Assembly (NCBI GenBank): GCA_903885525.1
Contig: CAISJA010000253.1
Span: 1 to 5,389 of the forward strand
Length of the DNA stretch: 5,389 nucleotides
Direction: 5' to 3'
Source: an uncultured Opitutaceae bacterium
Lineage (GTDB): Bacteria; Verrucomicrobiota; Verrucomicrobiia; Opitutales; Opitutaceae
Under the pieces are notes generated by a model. It was given only the letters and a program-made list of their open reading frames with translations. It searched no databases and was not told where the DNA came from. The position numbers and the translations under genes were made by a program. The number at the start of each line of letters is the position of its first letter. Position 1 is the stretch's first letter. Below, piece after piece: positions 1-5,389 of the stretch.

Positions 1-19
1 CCCCGCCACCTTCCCCGCC

Positions 20-2629
20 ATGAATCCGCTCCCCCCGCCGCCACCCCCGCCCGCTCCTCCTCCGCCGCCACCCTTCGACGCGACGCCCCTGCCGCCTCCG
101 CCCGCACCACCGCCGCCGCCCCTGCCGGCCTCCGCACCGGCGGCCCCGATGAGCCCGGCCGCCAAGCGGGCCTGGGCCATCGGGGCGGCCGCGTTCGTGC
201 TGCTCGTCACCGGCTTCGGCTGGTGGAATTACCAACGTTCCAAGCCCTCCGACGCGCTGTTGCTGCAGGAACTGGACCGCCGGAGCAAGGGTGCCGCGCA
301 CTACGAGCAGGTGAAAGTGAGCATCACCCGCCTCACCGACACCAGCGTCCGCGTCGATTTTTCGGCCAAAGGCCGGTATCTGGAAGCACTCTACCGCGCG
401 GAAAACACCCGCGAGTATCTGGCCCGCGAATTCGGCTACGACCCGGCCGCCGTCGAGGCTGCAGCCGGCGTGCTCCGCCGCAAGGATGCCCCCCGACTGC
501 TGGAATGGGCGAAGCTCGGGCCGCCTCCCGCCGATCCCCTCTCCCTCGTCATCCTGCGCGAACAGGCCCCCCAGGGCGGGCCGGTGGCGCAGAGTGGCAG
601 GGTGGAGGCGACCCGCACCGACACGGGATGGGCGCTCGTCTTTTCCCCGGCACCTGCGCCCGACGGACAACGCCGCAGCAATTTCAGCCAACCGACCTAT
701 GTCGCCGGCACGGCGGAAGACCGGGCGGCGCTCAAGACCAGGCTGGAGCACTATCAGACCTACGCCGACCGCGTGGTCGCGGCAGCCGGCGACTTCGCCC
801 AGAAACTCGCCGAGGAACGCGCCGCCCGGGTCGACCGGCTGCTCAACGGCGTGAAGTCCGGCGTGCTCTACTCCGGCATCGCCACCAATGGCCAGGAAAG
901 CCAGGTGCTCTACTTGGAGTTTTCCGCCAGCAAAAAAACCCCGGCCACGCTCACCGCCCTCCTCCGCAACGACGGCGGCTGGCTCGACGCCCGCGGCTTC
1001 ACCGGCTCCTGGCGCACGGATGCGGATGCCAGCCAGCTCACGCTCGATCTTGCCACCCAGGAAAACCAGGCGATCCCGAACGGCGGGCCCTTCCTCGCCT
1101 CCTGGGCCTGGAGCATGCAGCTGGCACTGGATGAATCCGGCCGGCTGGTCGGCCGCTCCAACGGCGGCTGGCAACTCGCCTTCGAGCGCGTGCCGGAGGC
1201 GGAGGCCGCCAAGGTCCGGGCCCAAGGCATGGACAATTTTGAGGAAATATTCGCGCTCACGGCCCCAGGCAGCGTGCTGCTCGGCGCCGGGGCCAACCGC
1301 ACCAGCGGGGCCAGCGAAGCCCTGCTGCTCCATTTCACGCAGCAGGACCGGAAGGCCGGCATCGTCCGCGGCTACTTCCAATCGCCGGAGCGCCACAACC
1401 GGCGACGGGAGTTCGGCGGGGTGATCGTCGCGAGCAAATACCGCTCGAACGGCCTGCCGCTGCGCCTCTCGCTGCCGGAGCGCGACCGCTCCCGGCAGGC
1501 CCCCACCGACACGCTGCTCGGCTACCCCGCCGACCGGGAGCTGCACCTCCGGGCCGAGGCCGGCGATCTGGTGGGGGAGATGCAGGGCACCGAGTATCAT
1601 TTTGCGCGGGCGACACCCCCGCAACTCGCCGAGCTGGAACACCGGCGGCAGGAACAGGCGGAGCTTTTTGCCGCCACCTTTCGCACCGGTGCCGTGTACG
1701 ATGGGACCATCCGGAATGACAGCGGCTATGTCAGCCCCGTCCGGCTGCGCCTCCAGCAGCTGGACACGCTGGAGCATACCGTCACCTACAGCTTGGATTC
1801 CCGGGAATTCCCCGGAGTTTACCGCCAATTCTCCGGCACCTATGACGTGGCGGGGCTGACGGTCGACGCCCAATCGACCCAGAAATTCCGCCTCAGCAAC
1901 AACCCGCACTGCACGGTGCCGTTCTACAAATTTGACCATGCCTTCAACCTCCGGCTGACCCGCAACGAGGGGGAGATCACCGGGCTGTTCCTCAACTGGG
2001 GGAACGGCGGCTGGAGCCTAGAGTTTCTCGTCGCAGCCCAGCCCGCCGCCGCGCCAGGGTCGGGGACCGGCACCGCAGAAGCCGCCCTCTGGCCCGAGGC
2101 CGAGGGTGCCTACGTGCTGAAGGACGGCGCTTGGTTGCCGCTCCCGCACAACAACGGGAAGGTCACCTACGGCGCACCCCAGGTGCTCAACAACGTGCTC
2201 GGAGTCCTGAACGGACTCACCGGCAGACCAAACCCGGACAAGCTGGCCGAAGGGTCGGACAAGCTGGCAGACCTGACCTTTGATGGCGACGCTCCGATCC
2301 CCCAGGTTCCCCCGCAGTCCGTCACCGTGCTCTTTGTCGGCGTGCCGGCCGGGGTGCCCACAGAGCAGTTGTCCCGCCACCCGGAGTTGGCGGAATATCC
2401 GGTGATGGAGATGGCCGCCACCCAGACCGATGCCGGTGGCCGGCGCCAGGCCGATTTGCTGCGCATCGTGCAGGGGGTGGCGGGATTCCGGGAAAAGCGG
2501 ATCGCCGCCCTCCTGGAGAAGAGCGATGAAAAACATTTTCTGCTGACCGCCACGGCCCCGATTCCGGGGGGCACCTATGCGCTGTCCGTGCAGGGCGGCC
2601 AGTGCTTCGAGTTGCGCATCGGACGCTAG
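20..2629 (+). CDS. Large membrane-anchored protein with poly-proline N-terminus and three internal beta-rich repeats; function unknown
   Basis: I do not recognise this 869-residue protein as a named family. Residues 5-34 are proline runs of 7, 6, 4 and 5. A single hydrophobic helix spans about 51-69, preceded by K49-R50, which suggests a cytoplasmic N-terminus and an extracytoplasmic body. A mixed alpha/beta region follows (about 75-230). Then come three units, each a charged helical linker plus a domain of about 110-115 residues: 280-389, 417-529 and 555-669. The domains share a G-x-x-x-x-G start, a central F-x-G and a closing G-[LI]-x-G; copies 1 and 3 end in GGW-x-L-x-F. The C-terminal part (about 690-869) is different and ends in a GTYAL strand. 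The only cysteines are C631 and C862. No catalytic motif, lipobox or cleavable signal is apparent. The start is uncertain: the frame is open to base 2, no ribosome site precedes base 20, and a cytoplasmic N-terminal domain could lie further left. M44 (base 149) is a less likely alternative. A structural or surface-associated role is only a guess. Confidence 0.85.
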   Translation: MNPLPPPPPPPAPPPPPPFDATPLPPPPAPPPPPLPASAPAAPMSPAAKRAWAIGAAAFVLLVTGFGWWNYQRSKPSDALLLQELDRRSKGAAHYEQVKVSITRLTDTSVRVDFSAKGRYLEALYRAENTREYLAREFGYDPAAVEAAAGVLRRKDAPRLLEWAKLGPPPADPLSLVILREQAPQGGPVAQSGRVEATRTDTGWALVFSPAPAPDGQRRSNFSQPTYVAGTAEDRAALKTRLEHYQTYADRVVAAAGDFAQKLAEERAARVDRLLNGVKSGVLYSGIATNGQESQVLYLEFSASKKTPATLTALLRNDGGWLDARGFTGSWRTDADASQLTLDLATQENQAIPNGGPFLASWAWSMQLALDESGRLVGRSNGGWQLAFERVPEAEAAKVRAQGMDNFEEIFALTAPGSVLLGAGANRTSGASEALLLHFTQQDRKAGIVRGYFQSPERHNRRREFGGVIVASKYRSNGLPLRLSLPERDRSRQAPTDTLLGYPADRELHLRAEAGDLVGEMQGTEYHFARATPPQLAELEHRRQEQAELFAATFRTGAVYDGTIRNDSGYVSPVRLRLQQLDTLEHTVTYSLDSREFPGVYRQFSGTYDVAGLTVDAQSTQKFRLSNNPHCTVPFYKFDHAFNLRLTRNEGEITGLFLNWGNGGWSLEFLVAAQPAAAPGSGTGTAEAALWPEAEGAYVLKDGAWLPLPHNNGKVTYGAPQVLNNVLGVLNGLTGRPNPDKLAEGSDKLADLTFDGDAPIPQVPPQSVTVLFVGVPAGVPTEQLSRHPELAEYPVMEMAATQTDAGGRRQADLLRIVQGVAGFREKRIAALLEKSDEKHFLLTATAPIPGGTYALSVQGGQCFELRIGR
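32..121 (+). repeat. C-rich low-complexity tract encoding the poly-proline segment
   Basis: This is an irregular tract of CCN codons, mostly CCG, CCC, CCA and CCT, coding for proline runs of 7, 6, 4 and 5 in residues 5-34 of the first protein. Synonymous codons are mixed, so it is not a pure microsatellite. Poly-proline runs of this length are known to stall ribosomes and depend on elongation factor P. The complementary strand is correspondingly G-rich. Confidence 0.8.
857..2026 (+). repeat. Three diverged protein-level domain repeats inside the first gene
   Basis: The repeats are visible in the protein, not as DNA identity. Copy 1 is residues 280-389 (bases 857-1186), copy 2 residues 417-529 (1268-1606), copy 3 residues 555-669 (1682-2026). 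Shared landmarks by eye are an opening strand (SGVLYSG, GSVLLGAG, TGAVYDG), a central F-x-G (GFTGSW, EFGGVI, QFSGTY), a following strand (LTLDL, LRLSL, LTVDA) and a terminal hairpin (GRLVG, GDLVG, GEITG). Copies 1 and 3 close with GGWQLAF and GGWSLEF; copy 2 closes with TEYHF. Each copy is preceded by a charged, probably helical linker of about 25-45 residues. The alternating hydrophobic pattern suggests a small beta sandwich or barrel. Copy 2 is the most diverged. Confidence 0.65.
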
Positions 2630-2700
2630 CCGGACGGCCCTCCACTGCGGGAATCATCACCTGACGCCGACCAGAGCGGCGGCACTCATCGTGGGGGGCT

Positions 2701-2722
2701 CGACACCGGTTTGTCGCCGGTG
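2701..2722 (+). promoter_or_regulatory. Overlapping, mutually exclusive inverted repeats after the first gene
   Basis: CACCGG (2704-2709) is complementary to CCGGTG (2717-2722), with a 7-base loop. CGACA (2701-2705) is complementary to TGTCG (2712-2716), with a 6-base loop. The two hairpins share bases and cannot form together. No T-tract follows, so this is not a standard intrinsic terminator. It may help end transcription of the upstream gene or be part of the hemF leader. Confidence 0.35.
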
Positions 2723-2738
2723 CCGGAGGGCGCTCCCC

Positions 2739-2765
2739 GGCGGGGCGGGGCCTTTCCCGCCCGCC
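2739..2765 (+). promoter_or_regulatory. All-GC hairpin in the region upstream of hemF
   Basis: GGGCGGG (2743-2749) pairs perfectly with CCCGCCC (2756-2762) across a 6-base loop. After a bulged G at 2742, three more pairs extend the stem (2739-2741 with 2763-2765). No T-run follows, so intrinsic termination is doubtful. The 3' arm is also complementary to the G-rich block at 2825-2835, giving two competing folds. Confidence 0.35.
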
Positions 2766-2807
2766 CGGCGCAACCCGCCCCCGTCGGACGAGGGCGGCGG
2801 CGCCGGT

Positions 2808-2836
2808 AAAGGAGTTGCGGGGCGGGGCGGGCGGGG
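2808..2836 (+). promoter_or_regulatory. Shine-Dalgarno-like AAAGGAG followed by a G-quadruplex motif in the hemF leader
   Basis: AAAGGAG (2808-2814) is the best ribosome-site match in the window, but it lies 41 bases before the hemF ATG, and no ATG, GTG or TTG start sits at normal spacing after it. Directly downstream, bases 2819-2836 consist of four G-runs (4, 4, 3, 4) separated by single C bases, the classic pattern for a very stable parallel G-quadruplex. It lies on the coding strand, so it would be in the mRNA, 19 bases before the ATG. Whether it folds or regulates anything is not shown by sequence. Confidence 0.45.
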
Positions 2837-2855
2837 TTTCTTTGGCGGCTCCCGC

Positions 2856-3770
2856 ATGCCACCCGACCTACCCGCCATCCGCACCTACCTCCTCGCGTTG
2901 CAAGACCAGATCTGTGCCGCCCTGAGCGCGGCGGACGACGGCGCCGGCTTCGCGGAGGACCGCTGGGAACGCCCGGACGGCGGGGGCGGTTGCTCCCGCG
3001 TGCTGGCGGACGGCGCGCTTTGGGAAAAGGCGGGCGTGGGCTTTTCCGAGGTGCAGGGTGCGGCGCTGCCTCCTTCGGCCACGGCCCGCCGCCCGGAACT
3101 GGCCGGCCGGCCCTACCAGGCGATGGGCGTCTCGGTGGTCATCCACCCGCGCCATCCCTACGTGCCGACCGCCCACCTCAACGTGCGCTTTTTCCGCGCC
3201 GGCGAGGGCGGGCCGGCGGTGTGGTGGTTCGGCGGCGGCTTTGACCTCTCCCCCTGCTACGGCTTCGACGAGGACTGCGGGCACTGGCATCGCACCGCCC
3301 GCGCCGCCTGCGCCCCGCATGGGGCCGGGCTCTACCCCCGGTTCAAACAGTGGTGCGACGAGTATTTTTACCTCAAACACCGCGCCGAGCCGCGCGGCAT
3401 CGGCGGCATTTTTTTTGATGATTTTTGCGCGCCGGACTTCGCCGGCAGCTTCGCCTTCTGGCGCGACGTGGGGGAGGCCTTCCTGCCCGCCTACCTGCCG
3501 ATCGTTGCCCGGCGGCGCCACCTGCCCTATGGCGAGCGCGAACGCGCCCACCAGCTCCACCGCCGCGGCCGCTACGCCGAATTCAACCTCGTGCTCGACC
3601 GCGGCACCCACTTCGGCCTGCACTCGGGTGGCCGCACCGAGAGCATTTTGATGTCGCTGCCGCCCTTCGCCTCGTGGCGCTACGGCTGGCGACCCGAGCC
3701 GGGGTCGCCCGAAGCCCGCCTGCTGGAGCATTACCTGGTGCCGCGCGATTGGGCTTCCCTGCCCGCCTGA
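2856..3770 (+). CDS. hemF: Oxygen-dependent coproporphyrinogen III oxidase
   Basis: HemF uses molecular oxygen to decarboxylate two propionates of coproporphyrinogen III to vinyls, giving protoporphyrinogen IX. It is a cofactor-free cytoplasmic dimer in known homologues. The 304-residue product is close to the family length (E. coli about 299) and matches it end to end from memory. The N-terminal LQDQIC region (15-20), GGGGCSRVL (42-50), the segment VWWFGGGFDLSP (122-133) and HWHRTAR (143-149) are family landmarks. The PROSITE-type signature runs from K164 to D188, including WCDEYFYLKHR and RGIGGIFFD. YGERER (225-230), GRYAEFNLV (238-246) and GGRTESILMS (258-267) complete it. The ATG at 2856 is chosen because homology begins within three residues of it; the frame is open further upstream but that part is low-complexity. 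No good ribosome site precedes it. It probably forms an operon with hemE. Confidence 0.97.
   Translation: MPPDLPAIRTYLLALQDQICAALSAADDGAGFAEDRWERPDGGGGCSRVLADGALWEKAGVGFSEVQGAALPPSATARRPELAGRPYQAMGVSVVIHPRHPYVPTAHLNVRFFRAGEGGPAVWWFGGGFDLSPCYGFDEDCGHWHRTARAACAPHGAGLYPRFKQWCDEYFYLKHRAEPRGIGGIFFDDFCAPDFAGSFAFWRDVGEAFLPAYLPIVARRRHLPYGERERAHQLHRRGRYAEFNLVLDRGTHFGLHSGGRTESILMSLPPFASWRYGWRPEPGSPEARLLEHYLVPRDWASLPA
3409..3416 (+). repeat. T8 homopolymer inside the hemF signature
   Basis: Eight consecutive T bases, followed after GATGA by five more, encode the I-F-F-D-D-F part of the HemF signature. It stands out in a very GC-rich gene. The reading frame is intact here. Such runs can promote polymerase slippage or sequencing errors. 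Confidence 0.7.
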
Positions 3771-3802
3771 GCCTCCTCCAGGATGCCCGCCGAATTTTCC
3801 CC

Positions 3803-4828
3803 ATGACCTCCCGCCAACGTTTTCTCTCCGCCTGCGCCTGTCAGCCGCTCGAGCGCCCTCCGCTCTGGGTCATGCGCCAGGCCGGCCGGTACCTGCCGGA
3901 ATACCGCGCCCTGAAGGCCAAGTCCTCCTTTCTCGAAATGGTGCGCACACCGCATCTCGCCGCCGAAGTCACGCTGCAGCCGCTGCGCCGCTTCGCCCTC
4001 GACGCCGCCATCATCTTCTCGGACATCTTGGTCATCCCCGAAGCCCTCGGCCAGGGCTACAAGTTCCGCGAGGAAGGCGGCATCGGCATGGAATTCCGCC
4101 TAGAAAACCGGGCCCAGCTCGACCGCCTCGACCCCTCCGCCGTGGCCGAAAAACTGGACTACGTCGCCCAGGCCCTCGCCCTCGTCAAAACCGAGCTCAA
4201 GGGCGAACGCGCCCTGCTCGGCTTTGGCGGCTCGCCCTGGACGCTGGCCACCTACATGGTCGAGGGCGGCAGCTCGGAGGATTTTTCCCGGATCAAGGAG
4301 CTCTTCTTCACCGACCGCCCGTTCTTCGAGGGGTTGATGGAAAAGCTCACCACCGCGCTCATCGCGTATTTCCAGATGCAGATCCGCGCCGGTGCCGACG
4401 CCATCCAGCTCTTCGATTCCTGGGGCGGGATCATCGCCGGGCAGGACTACGAAGCGGCTTCCCTGCGCTGGATGCGCGCGATCATCGCGGCCCTGCCGCG
4501 GGATTTCCCTGTCATTCTCTATGCCAAGGGCACGCCCTCCCAGCTGACCGACATGGCCTTCACCGGCGCGCGCGTGCTCGGGGTCGACTGGACGGTTGAC
4601 CTCGGCGTCGTCCGCCGTCTGGTGCCGGCCCACGTCGCCCTGCAGGGCAATCTCGACCCGGTGCTCATGAACACCACGCCCGAGATTGTGCGCCGCGAAA
4701 CCACCCGCCTGCTCGAGACCATGCGGGGCACGGCCGGACACATTTTCAACCTCGGCCACGGCATCATGCCGCAAGCCAAGCTGGAATGCATGCAGGCCCT
4801 GGTCGACACGGTGAGCGGCTGGCGTTGA
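3803..4828 (+). CDS. hemE: Uroporphyrinogen III decarboxylase
   Basis: HemE removes four acetate carboxyls from uroporphyrinogen III to give coproporphyrinogen III, the substrate of HemF. It is cofactor-free and cytoplasmic, with a TIM-barrel fold. The 341-residue product is a usual length for bacterial HemE. Family signature 1 is seen as PPLWVMRQAGR (19-29) and signature 2 as GFGGSPWTLATYMVEGG (140-156). By alignment from memory, the substrate-binding residues correspond to R25 and R29, D74 (in FSDIL), Y151, S206 (in FDSWGG) and H319 (in NLGHGI). The C-terminus ends shortly after that motif, as expected. The ATG at 3803 fits the family start; upstream codons in this frame are only a shadow reading of hemF. 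It begins 32 bp after the hemF stop with no promoter or clear ribosome site between, so co-transcription with hemF is likely. Confidence 0.97.
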   Translation: MTSRQRFLSACACQPLERPPLWVMRQAGRYLPEYRALKAKSSFLEMVRTPHLAAEVTLQPLRRFALDAAIIFSDILVIPEALGQGYKFREEGGIGMEFRLENRAQLDRLDPSAVAEKLDYVAQALALVKTELKGERALLGFGGSPWTLATYMVEGGSSEDFSRIKELFFTDRPFFEGLMEKLTTALIAYFQMQIRAGADAIQLFDSWGGIIAGQDYEAASLRWMRAIIAALPRDFPVILYAKGTPSQLTDMAFTGARVLGVDWTVDLGVVRRLVPAHVALQGNLDPVLMNTTPEIVRRETTRLLETMRGTAGHIFNLGHGIMPQAKLECMQALVDTVSGWR

Positions 4829-4993
4829 GCCGGCGCGGCTGGCCACGCCGCCATTGCTGGAGAGGATCGGCGGAGACTTGGGCGACCTGTGGGGGGCAAC
4901 CGGCGAGCCCACCTTGGTCCGGCATGCCTTCCGGCCCCTCGCGCAGGCGATCCCCCGGGCGAAGGCAAGGGCGGATTTCCGAGAGAAAAACGC

Positions 4994-5016
4994 CAGTTCC
5001 CGCGCCGGGAAACCTG
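4994..5016 (+). terminator. Terminator-like hairpin between hemE and ileS
   Basis: TTCCCG (4997-5002) pairs perfectly with CGGGAA (5006-5011) around a 3-base loop. CAG (4994-4996) and CTG (5014-5016) extend the stem past a 2-base bulge. A pyrimidine tract, CTTTCTCCCCCCTT, follows instead of a clean T-run, so termination efficiency is uncertain. The position, after hemE and just before the ileS promoter, fits the end of the hem transcript. The rest of the 4829-4993 stretch shows no gene or convincing structure. Confidence 0.4.
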
Positions 5017-5030
5017 GGCTTTCTCCCCCC

Positions 5031-5058
5031 TTGACTCGCCCCTGCCTTGGGGTAGCTT
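5031..5058 (+). promoter_or_regulatory. Probable sigma70-type promoter of ileS
   Basis: TTGACT (5031-5036) matches five of six bases of the -35 consensus. After a 16-base spacer, TAGCTT (5053-5058) retains the T1, A2 and T6 positions of the -10 box. Transcription would start near 5065, leaving a leader of only about 10 bases before the ileS ATG at 5076. No T-box leader could fit in so short a transcript. This is inferred from motif and position only. Confidence 0.55.
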
Positions 5059-5075
5059 CCGACGCTTTTATTTCC

Positions 5076-5389
5076 ATGGCGCAAGACCTGAAAGACACGC
5101 TGCTGCTTCCCCAGACCGAGTTCCCCATGCGGGCGAACCTCGTGCAGCGCGAGCCTGCGCGCCTGGCCCGTTGGGACAGGCTCGGCCTCTACGGCCGCAT
5201 CCAGCAGCAGCGCGCCGGCCGCCCCGCCTTCGTCCTCCACGACGGCCCGCCCTTCACCAACGGCGACGTCCATATCGGCACAGCCCTGAACAAGTCGCTC
5301 AAGGATTTCGTCAACCGCTACAAGTCCATGCGCGGCTACCGCACGCCCTACGTGCCCGGCTGGGACTGCCACGGCCTGCCCATCGAGCA
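5076..5389 (+). CDS. ileS: Isoleucyl-tRNA synthetase, N-terminal part (cut by right window edge)
   Basis: IleRS charges tRNA-Ile with isoleucine in the cytoplasm and edits misactivated valine. Only 104 codons of an expected 900 or more are visible. The N-terminus matches bacterial IleRS closely: DTLLLPQTEFPMRANL (7-22), a conserved RxPxxLARW-like segment (25-33), VLHDGPPFTNGDVHIG (53-68), ALNKSLKDF (70-78) and YVPGWDCHGLPIE (92-104). The class I HIGH motif reads HIGT at 66-69; threonine in the last place is allowed by the class I signature pattern as I recall it. The editing domain, the KMSKS loop and any zinc-binding C-terminus lie outside the window. The ATG at 5076 fits the family start and follows a probable promoter with a very short leader; no Shine-Dalgarno sequence is present. 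Confidence 0.96.
   Translation, partial: MAQDLKDTLLLPQTEFPMRANLVQREPARLARWDRLGLYGRIQQQRAGRPAFVLHDGPPFTNGDVHIGTALNKSLKDFVNRYKSMRGYRTPYVPGWDCHGLPIE

Noticed and set aside
223..1134. Plus-strand open frame of 303 codons inside the first gene
   Set aside because: Its Arg/Pro/Gly-rich translation is typical of an out-of-frame shadow; the main frame shows coherent domains and a membrane helix.
2661..2689. CTGACG ... CTCATC as a possible hemF promoter
   Set aside because: The -35 match is moderate but the -10 candidate lacks the leading TA, so it is no better than chance; no convincing hemF promoter is visible.
2577..2855. Upstream in-frame extension of hemF
   Set aside because: It overlaps the end of the first gene and then the G/C-rich gap; HemF homology begins right after the ATG at 2856.
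2868..3731. Minus-strand open frame of 287 codons opposite hemF
   Set aside because: It mirrors hemF codon structure, has an Ala/Gly/Val-rich composition and no recognisable domain.
3425..3802. Upstream in-frame extension of hemE
   Set aside because: This part overlaps hemF in another frame and lacks homology; HemE similarity begins at the ATG at 3803.
3771..3802. CCTCCTCC between hemF and hemE as a ribosome site
   Set aside because: It has anti-Shine-Dalgarno polarity, so it cannot recruit the ribosome by normal pairing; it is probably coincidental.
4786..5034. Short open frames in the hemE-ileS gap as possible small genes
   Set aside because: They lack ribosome sites, start inside hemE or run antisense, and their Arg/Pro/Gly-rich translations look random.
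4829..5075. T-box or other riboswitch upstream of ileS
   Set aside because: No T-box consensus or specifier stem is seen and the predicted transcript start leaves only about 10 bases of leader.
4100..5128. Long minus-strand open frame of 342 codons across hemE and the ileS start
   Set aside because: It is antisense to two clearly homologous genes, its translation is low-complexity and family-less, and long antisense frames are expected in very GC-rich DNA.

Overview
The window is GC-rich, and all of its genes lie on the plus strand. It holds one large uncharacterised membrane-anchored protein, two consecutive genes of the oxygen-dependent heme branch (hemF, hemE), and the first ninth or so of the isoleucyl-tRNA synthetase gene (ileS). 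High GC, almost no Shine-Dalgarno sequences, and a giant hypothetical with a poly-proline N-terminus suggest a free-living aerobic or facultative bacterium. A Verrucomicrobiota member such as an Opitutales relative is my best guess, but this is an inference from style, not a marker-gene assignment.

Layout. 20-2629: an 869-residue protein with a cytoplasmic poly-proline tail, one transmembrane helix and a long extracytoplasmic part. That part contains three diverged copies of a beta-rich domain, each preceded by a helical linker. Its reading frame is open to the left edge, so the true start may lie outside the window. 2630-2855: a 226-bp, extremely GC-rich gap with several mutually exclusive hairpins and a canonical G-quadruplex motif just upstream of hemF. 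2856-3770: hemF, coproporphyrinogen III oxidase. 3803-4828: hemE, uroporphyrinogen III decarboxylase, 32 bp after hemF and probably co-transcribed with it. 4829-5075: a 247-bp gap with a terminator-like hairpin and a sigma70-type promoter. 5076-right edge: ileS, 104 codons visible.

Function. HemE converts uroporphyrinogen III to coproporphyrinogen III, and HemF oxidatively decarboxylates that product to protoporphyrinogen IX. The pair therefore encodes two successive steps, in reverse gene order. ileS appears to be a separate transcription unit with its own promoter and a very short leader. Nothing in the sequence ties the large hypothetical protein to heme synthesis.

No new defence system, mobile element, CRISPR array or RNA gene is visible. 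The most interesting points are the tripled domain architecture of the first protein and the structured, G-quadruplex-bearing leader of hemF. The latter is suggestive because heme binds G-quadruplexes, but regulation there is only a hypothesis.
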